Positions 1 to 7,666 of a stretch of 64,000 nt of DNA are shown here, one piece after another. Location of the stretch: contig CAWBVZ010000001.1 in NCBI GenBank assembly GCA_963792385.1, forward strand, positions 186,001-250,000, read 5' to 3'. Position 1 is the first letter of the stretch. Each line of letters starts with the position of its first letter. The DNA comes from DASSUW01 sp963792385. Its GTDB lineage: Bacteria > Actinomycetota > Thermoleophilia > Solirubrobacterales > Solirubrobacteraceae. The position numbers and the translations under genes were made by a program. The notes beneath the pieces were generated by a model. It saw nothing but the letters and a program-made list of their open reading frames with translations. It was not told where the DNA came from and did not search any database.

Positions 1-430
1 GCAGGTCGACGCGGCCGAGCCGGGGATGTTCACCGCGTCGAGGTCCGAGAAGTCGGGCTCGGGGAGCGGGATCGGCAGCGCGGGCAGCGACGCGACGCCG
101 ACGTCGGCGACGGCGCCGCGCGCTCGCGCGATCTGGTCCTTCGCGCGGCCCGGCGAGCGGGCCCTCGAGCGCGGTGCCGGCGGTGAGCGCCGGAGCCGGA
201 CACGCCGATCGGCAGCGGCGGCAGCGCGCCGCCGCCGGCGACGCTCGCCGGCAGTCGCGCGGCGCCGCGGTTCGCGCACCGCGGGCTCGATGGCCGGAGC
301 GGTGAGCACCTGCGCGCGCAGGCGCGCTGGCGTCGCACGTCCAGCCGGCCGCGGCGGCGCCGGCCGGCCAGGCGGCCAGCGTGGCGATGACGACGGTGAG
401 CGGCGAACCGGGCAGCGACCGGCGTCGTTA
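1..430 (-). CDS. Possible secreted protein, 5' part, frameshifted, runs off window
   Basis: Read on the minus strand from about 430 downwards, one frame gives a hydrophobic stretch like a signal peptide (VVIATLAAWPAGAAAAGW). A second frame continues with small, Pro/Ala-rich sequence (SVAGGGALPPLPIGVSGSG). A third gives an acidic stretch (LPEPDFSDLDAVNIPG) reaching the window edge. Joining them needs at least two single-base shifts and I find no clear start codon, so an indel may also affect the start. The gene continues to the left of the window. No family is recognised. A chance open stretch in GC-rich DNA is possible. Confidence 0.3.
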
Positions 431-483
431 GTCTCGCACTCCGCCCGAGCGATGCGCCGGTGCGAGCGCGTAGGCTCGCGGCG

Positions 484-880
484 GTGCTGCGGATCATCCC
501 CACGGACCCGTTCTGGCTCCCGTCGCCGGCCGCCTGCGACGTGATCGGCGCAGCGATCCGCCGCCATCTCGTCGATCGCGTTCATCGACCCGGGCGCGCC
601 GTTCACGCGATCGGCTGCCCGGCGTGCGGCGCCGCGATCGCGGAGCGCTGGTGGCGCGAGCGGATGGACGCCGGCTACGACGACGAGCGCGAGGCGTACG
701 AGGTCCTGACCGTCGCGCCGCCGTGCTGCGAGCGGCTCGTCTCGCTCAACGACCTCGCGTACGAGCCGCCGGCCGGCTTCGCCCGCGTGTGGGTGATGGC
801 CGGCGCGGACGAGCTCGCGCCGTCGCGGCCGCGCTCGGCCACGCCGTGCGCGCGTCAGCGGGCGCGAGCGCGCCGCTCGA
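484..880 (+). CDS. Hypothetical protein with Cys pairs, frameshifted near the end
   Basis: A GTG start at 484 opens a frame with ordered, non-shadow composition. It has a CPAC pair near residue 48, a WW-x4-MDAGYDDE segment, then PPCCERLVSLNDLAYEPPAGFAR near residues 87-107. The paired cysteines suggest a small metal site. I recall actinobacterial hypothetical proteins with a similar SLNDL-PAGFAR segment, but no function. Around 815 the likely continuation (AAALGHAVRASAG) moves to another frame, so the 3' end is approximate and converges on the aminopeptidase gene. The function is unknown. Confidence 0.4.
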
Positions 881-1947
881 CCACCGGCTCGCCGTCCGCG
901 CTCAGCCGGCCGCCGCGGCGCAGGTCGCAGATCATGTCCCAGTGCACCGCCGACTCGTTCGTGCCGCCCGTCTCCGGGGTAGGAGCGGCCGAGCGCGAGG
1001 TGGACCGTGCCGCCGATCTTCTCGTCGAACAGGATCGACGCCGACGGCGCGGTCGATGCCGAAGTTCGTGCCGATCCCGAGCTCGCCGAGGCGGCGGGCG
1101 CCGTCGTCGGTGGCGAGCATCGCCTGCAGCACGTCGTCGCCGCGGTCGGCGTGGGCGGCGGTCACGCGGCCCTCGCGGAACTCCAGCTCGATGCCCGCGA
1201 CCTCGACGCCGCGCGGGCTGGAGGGGACGTCGAAGCGGATCGCGGCCCTCGGCGGAGGTCTCCAGCGGCGCGGTGAAGACCTCGCCGGAGGGCATGTTGC
1301 GCTTGCCGTCGGAGTTGATCCACGTGCGCCCGGCGACGCCGAGAGCGTGAGGTCGGTCCCGTCGGCCTCGATCCGGATCTCGCCCGCGCGGCGCCAGCCG
1401 CTCGATCAGGCGCGCCTGGACGTCGCGCAGCTCGCCCCACGCCGGCGACCGGGTCGTCGCGGTCGAGGAACAGCGCCCGGCGGACGAACGCGGCGAAGTC
1501 GTCGGTGGCCATGCCCGCCTGCTGCGCGCCCGCCGGCGTCGGCCACAGCGTCACGCACCAGCGCGCGCGCAGCGGCGCGTCGCGCACCGGCGCGCGGGCG
1601 CGGGCGGCGCGGGTCATCCGGGCGGGGTCGACGCCGGCCAGCGCGCGCGTGTTCGCCGGCGCGTGCGATGCGCAGCGACGCGTCGGTCGCCCTCCGCCTC
1701 CGCCAGCTCGGCGGGCGGGAAGCCGTCGAGGTGCGCGTCGCGCGCCGCTCGACCAGAACGCGCTCCTGCTCGGGCAGCGCCACCCGCAGCAGCGGCCACG
1801 CCTCGCGCTCGAGCAGCGCGCGCTGGAGCGCGAGCAGCAGCGGCGCGGCGAGCGTGGTCGAGCGCACACGCACCTGCTGGCCCGGCGCGCCGTCGAGGCA
1901 GTAGTCGCACAGCAGCGCGGCGAACGCGTCCGGGTCGCAGCGCTCAC
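855..1947 (-). pseudogene. Leucyl aminopeptidase, M29 family (AmpS/AmpT-like), frameshifted
   Basis: M29 enzymes are two-metal aminopeptidases. Pieces in three frames, read in order, give a nearly full-length family member. The N-terminal part is DPDAFAALLCDYCLDG, then a middle with LFLDRDDPV, then INSDGKRNMPSGEVFTAPLE, ELGIGTNFGIDRAVG, and the C-terminal GTNESAVHWDMICDLRRGG. The last segments carry Glu, His and Asp residues typical of the M29 metal site. The GTG start at 1947 overlaps the TGA stop of the upstream small gene. At least four single-base shifts are needed. Because all conserved blocks survive in order, I think consensus indels are more likely than decay, but a true pseudogene cannot be excluded. 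Confidence 0.7.
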
Positions 1948-2297
1948 GGCTGCTGAAGCTCCGGGAAGTGCTCCGCCAGGTGCTCGCGCAGCACGTCGCG
2001 GATCCAGCGCCGCTCGGCGTGCGAGGCCACCCGGAAGCGGGCGAGCAGCTCCTTCTGGCGCGTGATCGGCTCGGTGCCGGCGACCTCCCAGCTGGTGGCG
2101 AGACGCTCGAACAGGAACTCGACGCGCGCGCTGCCACGCGTCCTCCTGCGACAGCGGCGAGCCGCCAGCGCTGGCGGCGTACTCGCGCGCGTGCCGGGCG
2201 TCATCGCGCCGCGCAGGGCGAGCACGTCGCCGTCGGGCGAGCGGTACTCGGACTCTGGCGCCTGCGACGCGCCTTGGCCTCGGCTCCCGGCGCGCAT
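1944..2297 (-). CDS. Hypothetical protein (~115 aa), two frameshifts
   Basis: From ATG at 2297 the frame reads MRAGSRGQGASQAPESEYRS and continues with SPDGDVLALRG. A second frame gives REYAASAGGSPLSQEDAWQR, and a third gives VEFLFERLATSWEVAG followed by RQKELLARFRVASHAERRW and DVLREHLAEHFPEL. The joined sequence looks like one compact, charged helical protein of about 115 residues. It sits directly upstream of the M29 aminopeptidase with a GTGA overlap, so the two are probably cotranscribed. It is divergent from the hydrolase at 2329. No domain is recognised. The two frame breaks lie near 2130 and 2190. Confidence 0.45.
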   Translation of the reverse strand: MRAGSRGQGASQAPESEYRSPDGDVLALRGAMTPGTRASTPPALAARRCRRRTRGSARVEFLFERLATSWEVAGTEPITRQKELLARFRVASHAERRWIRDVLREHLAEHFPELQQP

Positions 2298-2328
2298 AGC
2301 CCACGCCGCCACGTTACCGTCCAGCGCC

Positions 2329-3330
2329 GTGCGCAAACCCACTCGCAGCCGGGAGGTCGGACGCGGCGAGCGCGTCCTGCCGGGCGCCTGGCGCCTGCGG
2401 CTGCCGCTCCCGTGGCCCGGCGTGCCGCACTGCAACGCGTGGGCGCTGGCGGCCGGCGACGGGATCGTGCTGGTCGACACCGGCATGCACGAGCCGGGCT
2501 CGATGGCGCACCTCGAGCGGGCGCTCGACCAGGCCCGACTGCGGATCGAGGACGTGCGGCTGATCGTCTGCACGCACGCGCACGTCGACCACTGCGGCCA
2601 GGCACCGCCGATTGCCGAGCGCGCCGGGTGCGAGGTCTGGATGCATCCCAACCACGCGCATCACACGGCGTCGGCCGGCGACCTCGAGGAGACGCTCGCA
2701 CGGCGCGTGGAGATCGCCCGCCAGAGCGGCGTGCCGGAGGCGCCGCTGCGGCGCTGGGTCGAGCAGCGGCGCGGCCAGGGCACCGGCCAGGCGGGCACGC
2801 TGCGGGTCGATCGCGAGCTGACCGACGGCGCGACGGTCGACACCGATCTCGGCCAGTGGCAGGTCGTCGAGACGCCCGGCCACGCGCCGTCTCACATCTG
2901 CCTCTATCAGCCGGAGCGCCGGCTGCTGATCTCGGGCGACCACCTGCTGGGCCGCGTCTCGCTGTTCTTCGACGCCGGCCACACACCGGACCCGGTGGGC
3001 GAGTTCCTGGCCTCGCTGGACAAGGTCGAGGGGCTTTCGGCGCGGCTCGCGCTGGCCGGCCACGGGCGGTCGTTCGCCGACGTCGGCGCCCACATCGTCG
3101 CCAACCGCACGCTGATCGCGGAGCGCCTGGCCGCCGTGCGCGCGACGCTCGCCGAGCGCGGTTCGAGCACCGCCTACGAGATCGCCCAGGACGTCTACGG
3201 CGACCTGCTCGTCGAGGCCACGGCCACCTGGCTGCTGAGCAAGACGCGCTCGTACCTCACGCACCTGGAGCAGCAGGGCGAGGCCGCCCGTGCAGGCGAA
3301 AGCCCCGAGCGCTGGTCCGCGGCTGCCTAG
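2329..3330 (+). CDS. Metallo-beta-lactamase fold hydrolase
   Basis: Predicted 333-residue soluble hydrolase with a GTG start at 2329. The zinc-binding motif THAHVDHCGQ is complete (HxHxDH, residues about 84-89). Further metal ligands lie in TPGHAPSHICLY (His near 187), in ISGDHLLG (Asp near 203) and in LALAGHGRSF (His near 243). The C-terminal 80 residues form a helical extension with TAYEIAQDVYG, as in glyoxalase II-like or LACTB2-like MBL proteins that end in a winged-helix cap. The substrate is unknown; thioester, lactone or phosphodiester hydrolysis are all possible. It stands 11 bases before metF on the same strand, and the two may be cotranscribed. Confidence 0.85.
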   Translation: MRKPTRSREVGRGERVLPGAWRLRLPLPWPGVPHCNAWALAAGDGIVLVDTGMHEPGSMAHLERALDQARLRIEDVRLIVCTHAHVDHCGQAPPIAERAGCEVWMHPNHAHHTASAGDLEETLARRVEIARQSGVPEAPLRRWVEQRRGQGTGQAGTLRVDRELTDGATVDTDLGQWQVVETPGHAPSHICLYQPERRLLISGDHLLGRVSLFFDAGHTPDPVGEFLASLDKVEGLSARLALAGHGRSFADVGAHIVANRTLIAERLAAVRATLAERGSSTAYEIAQDVYGDLLVEATATWLLSKTRSYLTHLEQQGEAARAGESPERWSAAA

Positions 3331-3341
3331 ACTTCTTCGCG

Positions 3342-4244
3342 ATGCGGATCGACGACCGACTCGCCACGGGGGCCGAGCCCTCGTTCTCGTTCGAGTTCTT
3401 CCCGCCGAAGACCGACGAGGGCGAGCGCAACCTCGGCCGCGCGCTGGCGGAGCTCTCGCGCATGCAGCCGACGTTCGTGTCGGTCACCTACGGCGCAGGC
3501 GGCAGCGCCGCCCAGAAGCGCAAGACGATCGACATCGTCTCCTCGATCAAGGCCGAGCACGGGCTCGAGGCGATGGCGCACTTCACGTGCGTGGACGCGA
3601 CGGTCGCCGAGTTGCGCGACACGCTCGACCTGATGCGCGACGCCGGCATCCACAACGTGCTCGCGCTGCGCGGCGACCCGCCGCAGGGCCAGACGGAGTG
3701 GACCGCGACTGAGGGCGGCCTGTCGTACTCGCGCGAGCTGATCGAGATGATCCGCGAGGACTACGACTTCGCGATCGGCGCCGCCTGCTTCCCCGAGGTG
3801 CACATCCACGCCGAGTCGGCGGAGAGCGACCTGCGCTACTGCAAGGAGAAGGTCGACGCCGGCGCGCGCTTCCTGATCACGCAGCTGTTCTTCGACAACG
3901 CGGTCTACTGGGAGTTCGTGGCCCGCGCCCGCGACGTCGGGATCGACGTCCCGATCATCCCCGGGATCATGCCGATCACCAACGCCGATCAGATCACGCG
4001 CTTCACGAGCCTGTGCGGCGCGACGATCCCGTCCGAGGTGACGCGCGAGCTCGGGCTGCGCGCCGACCAGCCGGAGGCGGTGGCCGACTTCGGCGTCGCC
4101 TACGCGACGCTCCAGTGCGCCGACCTGCTGGCCAAGGGCGCGCCGGGAATCCACTTCTACACGCTCAACCGCTCGACCGCCACGCGCGCGATCCTCAGCG
4201 CGCTGCGCTGCATGGCGCCGTGGCGGGACGCCGTGCCCGCTTAG
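3342..4244 (+). CDS. metF: 5,10-methylenetetrahydrofolate reductase
   Basis: Encodes a 300-residue protein, the usual size of bacterial MetF, the FAD-containing enzyme that reduces methylene-tetrahydrofolate to 5-methyl-tetrahydrofolate for methionine synthesis. Family landmarks are SFEFFPPKTDEGE near the N-terminus (Glu of FEFFPPK), VSVTYGAGGSAA, HFTCVDAT, NVLALRGDPP, EVHIHAES and FLITQLFFDN, and GIHFYTLNRS at the end. The ATG at 3342 gives the standard N-terminus. It follows the MBL hydrolase by 11 bases and converges on the LVIVD gene with a 27-base gap. All key segments are intact. Confidence 0.96.
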   Translation: MRIDDRLATGAEPSFSFEFFPPKTDEGERNLGRALAELSRMQPTFVSVTYGAGGSAAQKRKTIDIVSSIKAEHGLEAMAHFTCVDATVAELRDTLDLMRDAGIHNVLALRGDPPQGQTEWTATEGGLSYSRELIEMIREDYDFAIGAACFPEVHIHAESAESDLRYCKEKVDAGARFLITQLFFDNAVYWEFVARARDVGIDVPIIPGIMPITNADQITRFTSLCGATIPSEVTRELGLRADQPEAVADFGVAYATLQCADLLAKGAPGIHFYTLNRSTATRAILSALRCMAPWRDAVPA

Positions 4245-4271
4245 GCACGGCGCCCCACCCAGCGGCTCAGA

Positions 4272-5924
4272 TCACGACGGAGTCGTGAACAGCGGGCAGA
4301 CGTAGCTCACGCTGCCGTTGGATGCCTTGGCGGCCTGCAGTCCGCCGATCGGCCTCGAGTAGCCGCGCGTGCGCCTGAGGCTCGGCGCGGTGACCGACCT
4401 CATCTTCGATGCGCCGTGTGCGCCCTTCTTCAGCCGCAGGACCTCGACGCCCCGGTTCATGTCGAACAGGTACACCAGGTCGCCCTTCTTGCGGTCCGAG
4501 AAAAAGGCCGTGTCCCACGAGTTCGAGCTCGGGTTGACCGTCGCATCGCCGCCGGTCGGCGTCGCCACGCGGTAGTAGCCGATCTGCCGCAGGTCGCGGG
4601 CATTGCTGATGTCGACCAGGCGCAGGCCCTGGCCGTACCACGCTGCGCCCAGCAGTGGGCCTTCGATCTCGAAGTAGTGGGCTGAGCACCCGAGTGCCGG
4701 GTTCGCCGTCTCCGGCGTGTTCAGGAACGGGTGGAAGCTGTCCAGCACCTTCATCCGGTACGGCTTCGTGCGCGTGGACTGCTGCGCCGGCTCGCCGCCC
4801 AGCGAGTCGGTGATGTCGGTCGCCACGATCCTGCCGCTGGCGCCGCAGGGGGTCGTGAAGTCCTCCTCGGTGCCGAACAGGATGTTGCCCTTCTTCACCC
4901 CGGATGCGCGGGACGAGCCATCCGTCGGGCGGCCGGAGTTGTGCATGAACATCGTTGCCTGCGCCACGCCCTTGTCGCCCGCGACCGCGGGGTCGTCCCA
5001 CTCGATGCCGCCGCCGGCCACGAGGACCGGGTCGAACGGCGTCGCCCGGCGCCAGCGGTTCTGGTACGGGTCGCGATGCCATCCGCTCGTCGCGTAGCCG
5101 CGGGTGCCGCCGCGCCCGGCGATCCAGGCGATGCCCTGGTCGTCCTCGTCGACGTCGTGCGAGTAGTCCGTGTACTGGTCGTTGCGCCAGAGGTCGACCG
5201 GCTGGTCGGACACGCGCGGGTGCGCGGGGTCACGCAGGTCGGTGACCCAGATCGGGCGGCCGTCGCCGATCAGGCGGTCGTTGGGCGTGGCGGTCGCGCC
5301 CACCTGCGGGATGATCGTGCCGAGCCAGTCCTGGTCACTGCGCCGGGCAGGCCCGCCCGTCCAGATGTACTTGCAGTCCTGGATGCAGCTCGCGGTGTGG
5401 CCTGCCGGCAGCGACACGAAGTCGCCGACCTGCCGCAGGTTCTTCGGATCCGCGTACGAGATGACGAAGAAGCCGCTCTTGCAGTCCGGGTCGCGGACCG
5501 CTTCGCCGTCAGGGTGCGGGCACCCGGTCGCGGTGGGGTCGACGTCGTTGTGCCGAGGATCGAGCGCGCCGATGATCAGCTTGCGCTTCGTGTCGAGCTC
5601 CATGTCCTCGTCCTGCCAGTAGCCGGGCGTTCCCGTCGCCGGGTTGTCGATCCCGGCAGGCATGAACGTGTCGAGCGGCTTCGGGTTGGTCGGGTCGCTC
5701 ACGTCGAGCGTCTTGAACCCGAACCGGCCCGTCAGGACGAGGATGTCCTTGCCGCGCACGTCGTCGAACTTGCCCTCGACGACCAGGCGGGTGTCCGGAA
5801 CCCACTTGACGTAGTCGAGGTTGGCGGACTTGACCGCGCCGGGCGGCGGGGCGGCCGCCATTGCGGTCGCCGGTAGCAGCGCCAACGCCGCGATCGCCCC
5901 TGCGAATGCGGATCTCCCGCGCAT
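4272..5924 (-). CDS. Secreted LVIVD-repeat (beta-propeller-like) protein
   Basis: 550-residue protein with a clear signal peptide (AFAGAIAALALLPATAMAAA). The mature part carries LVIVD-type repeats, seen as FGFKTLDVSDPTNPKPLD, GFFVISYADPKNLRQVGDF, WVTDLRDPAHPRVS and GLRLVDISNARDLRQIG. Such repeats fold as propeller blades, and these proteins are usually surface or choice-of-anchor proteins of unknown function. Several Cys residues (CPHP, DPDCKS, SCIQDCKY) suggest disulfides outside the cell. The start at 5924 is preceded by a strong Shine-Dalgarno (GGGAGGGG). It appears monocistronic and converges on metF. The function is not known. Confidence 0.85.
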   Translation of the reverse strand: MRGRSAFAGAIAALALLPATAMAAAPPPGAVKSANLDYVKWVPDTRLVVEGKFDDVRGKDILVLTGRFGFKTLDVSDPTNPKPLDTFMPAGIDNPATGTPGYWQDEDMELDTKRKLIIGALDPRHNDVDPTATGCPHPDGEAVRDPDCKSGFFVISYADPKNLRQVGDFVSLPAGHTASCIQDCKYIWTGGPARRSDQDWLGTIIPQVGATATPNDRLIGDGRPIWVTDLRDPAHPRVSDQPVDLWRNDQYTDYSHDVDEDDQGIAWIAGRGGTRGYATSGWHRDPYQNRWRRATPFDPVLVAGGGIEWDDPAVAGDKGVAQATMFMHNSGRPTDGSSRASGVKKGNILFGTEEDFTTPCGASGRIVATDITDSLGGEPAQQSTRTKPYRMKVLDSFHPFLNTPETANPALGCSAHYFEIEGPLLGAAWYGQGLRLVDISNARDLRQIGYYRVATPTGGDATVNPSSNSWDTAFFSDRKKGDLVYLFDMNRGVEVLRLKKGAHGASKMRSVTAPSLRRTRGYSRPIGGLQAAKASNGSVSYVCPLFTTPS

Positions 5925-5965
5925 CTTCCCCTCCCGAGGGTTGATGGAGTTTGTGGCGGGCGAAA

Positions 5966-6262
5966 CTACCGGACGCGGTCGCCCGGCGGCGGCTCGATGT
6001 CGAGCGCGTGGGCGACGCGCGGCTGCCCGTCGACCTCCCAGGTGATGTCGACCTGGTCGTTCTTGCGGTACGTGCCGATCCCCCAGGCGCCGAGGAACCA
6101 GCGCCAGAAGCCGAGCCGGCCCTCCTTGGTCAGCGGGCGGTCGAACACCAGCACGAGGCCACGGACCTCGAAGTCCTTGCCGGGCTCCTGGCGGACGCCG
6201 TTGATGAATACCCCGTAGGGCTCGCGAACTCCGGGAGGCAGCCGCACCGTCCAGTCCGCCAT
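5966..6262 (-). CDS. Hypothetical protein (~98 aa)
   Basis: A small soluble protein beginning MADWTVRLPPGVREPYGVF. It contains INGVRQEPGKDFEV and LVFDRPLTKEGRLG, and a C-terminal VDITWEVDGQPRVAH, which looks like a short all-beta domain. No family is recognised. The chosen ATG (6262) shares the palindrome CCATGG with the start of the divergent YgjP-like gene, so there is no space between the genes. An alternative ATG at 6271 would make them overlap. The stop lies about 40 bases upstream of the LVIVD gene on the same strand, so the two may be cotranscribed. Confidence 0.7.
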   Translation of the reverse strand: MADWTVRLPPGVREPYGVFINGVRQEPGKDFEVRGLVLVFDRPLTKEGRLGFWRWFLGAWGIGTYRKNDQVDITWEVDGQPRVAHALDIEPPPGDRVR

Positions 6263-6929
6263 GGCGGTCATCATGCCAGCCGTGACGGAGTACACCCTTC
6301 GACGATCGCCGCGCGCCCGGCGGGTTCGCGTGAGCGTGGACGGCGACGGCGCCGTGCAAGTCACGCTGCCGCGGCGCGCCTCTGCGCGCGACGCCGACGA
6401 GGCCGTGCGCGAGCTGGCGCCGTGGATCGAGCGCCGCCGCCGCGCGCTCGCCCGCGCGGCGTCCGAGGTCGCCCGTACGCCGGGCACCGTGCCGTACCTG
6501 GGCGAGGAGCTGGACATCGTGGCCCAGCCCGGCCGCACGCGCGTGCACCGCCGCGGGGATGTGCTGCTGGTGCCCGAGGGCGACCCGACCGCGGCGCTCG
6601 AGCGCTGGTACCGGCGCGTCGCCCGCGCCGAGATCGGCCCGCGGCTCGACGCGGCCGTGGCCCGCTCCGGCACCTCCTACACGCGCCTCACGATCCGCGG
6701 CCAGCGCACGCGCTGGGCGTCGTGCTCGGCGACCGGCGCGATGTCGTTCAACTGGCGGTTGCTGCTCGCGCCCGAAGAGGTGCTCGACTACGTGGTCGAG
6801 CACGAGGTCTGCCACCTCGAGGTCATGGACCACTCACCACGGTTCTGGCGGCTGCTGGAGTCCCGCGTGCCGGACTGGCGCGAGCACGCGCGCTGGCTGC
6901 GCCGCTACGGCTCGACGCTCGTGCTCTGA
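6261..6929 (+). CDS. YgjP-like (DUF45) M48-type metallopeptidase-like protein
   Basis: 222-residue protein of the YgjP/DUF45 family, whose members resemble zincin metalloproteases and are often called SprT-like or M48-like. The hallmark VVEHEVCHLEVMDHSPRFW near residues 178-196 holds the HExxH core (HEVCH) and the downstream His that completes a zinc site. A GQRTRWASCS segment before it is also characteristic. The natural substrate of the family is not settled. The start may be ATG 6261 or the internal ATG at 6273. Its 5' end abuts the divergent gene at 6262, and the two promoters must overlap each other's coding sequence. Confidence 0.85.
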   Translation: MAVIMPAVTEYTLRRSPRARRVRVSVDGDGAVQVTLPRRASARDADEAVRELAPWIERRRRALARAASEVARTPGTVPYLGEELDIVAQPGRTRVHRRGDVLLVPEGDPTAALERWYRRVARAEIGPRLDAAVARSGTSYTRLTIRGQRTRWASCSATGAMSFNWRLLLAPEEVLDYVVEHEVCHLEVMDHSPRFWRLLESRVPDWREHARWLRRYGSTLVL

Positions 6930-7258
6930 AGCGCCTTTCTGAGCGCTTCGTAGGCGCTGTCGCCGTCCTGCGGCTCGACGCGGGCGCGCCGCACACGGCC
7001 GGTCCAGGCCTCGACGGCGCCGTCGCCGCGGACGTCGACCCCGGCACGCACACGCCCCGGCCCGCGCAGCTCCGCGCGCGCCGCCACCTGGTCGGCCGGT
7101 TCGTAGCGCCGGAAGCGCACGTCGACAGCGCCGCGCCGCTCCGCGGTCGCCGCCGCCCGCGCGTGGAACTCGAGCGCATCGAGCGCCTCCTCGAGCGTCG
7201 CCGCCCGCACGCGCTCGACCTTCGGGCCGGTGCGGACGGTCACGCGCCACGTGCTCAA
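6905..7258 (-). CDS. Hypothetical protein (~117 aa)
   Basis: Starts at a TTG (7258) that overlaps the TGA stop of the lipoprotein gene (TTGA), a common coupled arrangement. The protein is basic and probably soluble. It contains ATLEEALDALEFHARAAA near residues 20-37, then VDVRFRRYEPADQVAARAEL and strand-rich sequence such as RVRAGVDVRGDGAVEAWTG. No domain is recognised. It ends inside the last 25 bases of the convergent YgjP-like gene. It is the last gene of the minus-strand group that starts with the GGDEF-EAL gene. Confidence 0.6.
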   Translation of the reverse strand: MSTWRVTVRTGPKVERVRAATLEEALDALEFHARAAATAERRGAVDVRFRRYEPADQVAARAELRGPGRVRAGVDVRGDGAVEAWTGRVRRARVEPQDGDSAYEALRKALQSTSVEP

Positions 7259-7662
7259 GCGGCGGCTCCGAGCAGCTCCGAGACCTTCTGCCAGCGCGAG
7301 ATCGCGCAGCCGTTCTCGCGCGAGAAGCGGGCGGTGACCTCCTCGCCGCGGAGCGTGCCCGTGACGAGCGCGGTCTCCGGGCCGCCGTACTGCTGCGTGC
7401 ACGCCATCTGCGAGTCCACTGGGGCGAAGTCCTCCGCCGTCAGCTGTGCCACGGCGCCGCACACCTTCGAGTCGCCGGCCGCGTCGCACGCCACCTCCGC
7501 GGTGCGCGGCTTGCCGGCGCCGGTGCCGTCGGGATCGACGCGCACGGTCAGGTCGGCGAGTGCGGCCTGCGGCGACGCCGAGGCGGGCTGCTCGTCATTG
7601 TCGCCGCCGCAGCCGGCGGCCAGCACCGACGCACACACTGCGGTCACGAGGATGCGGCGCAC
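7255..7662 (-). CDS. Lipoprotein with subtilisin-inhibitor-like (SSI) domain
   Basis: About 135 residues from a GTG at 7662. The N-terminus is a lipoprotein signal (RRILVTAVCASVLAAGCGGD) with lipobox LAAGC. The mature part resembles the Streptomyces subtilisin inhibitor domain: a first strand ADLTVRVDPDG, then AEVACDAAG, KVCGAVAQL, FAPVDSQMACTQQYGGPET, ALVTGTLRGEEV and FSRENGCAISRW. Its four non-lipid cysteines fit the two SSI disulfides. SSI proteins inhibit serine proteases, so a cell-surface protease inhibitor is the inferred role. The start lies 4 bases after the stop of the upstream EAL gene, suggesting one transcript. Confidence 0.7.
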   Translation of the reverse strand: MRRILVTAVCASVLAAGCGGDNDEQPASASPQAALADLTVRVDPDGTGAGKPRTAEVACDAAGDSKVCGAVAQLTAEDFAPVDSQMACTQQYGGPETALVTGTLRGEEVTARFSRENGCAISRWQKVSELLGAAA

Positions 7663-7666
7663 GCCA

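Noticed and set aside
1..2300. Many long overlapping frames on both strands rich in Arg/Ala
   Set aside because: They are GC-rich shadow frames. Only the pieces that join into recognisable or balanced proteins were kept.
4253..4264. CCCCACCCAGCG after metF, as in the right end of the palindromic elements
   Set aside because: Only 12 bases match. The GTTGACGTT part and the left end are missing, so it is probably chance or at most a remnant.
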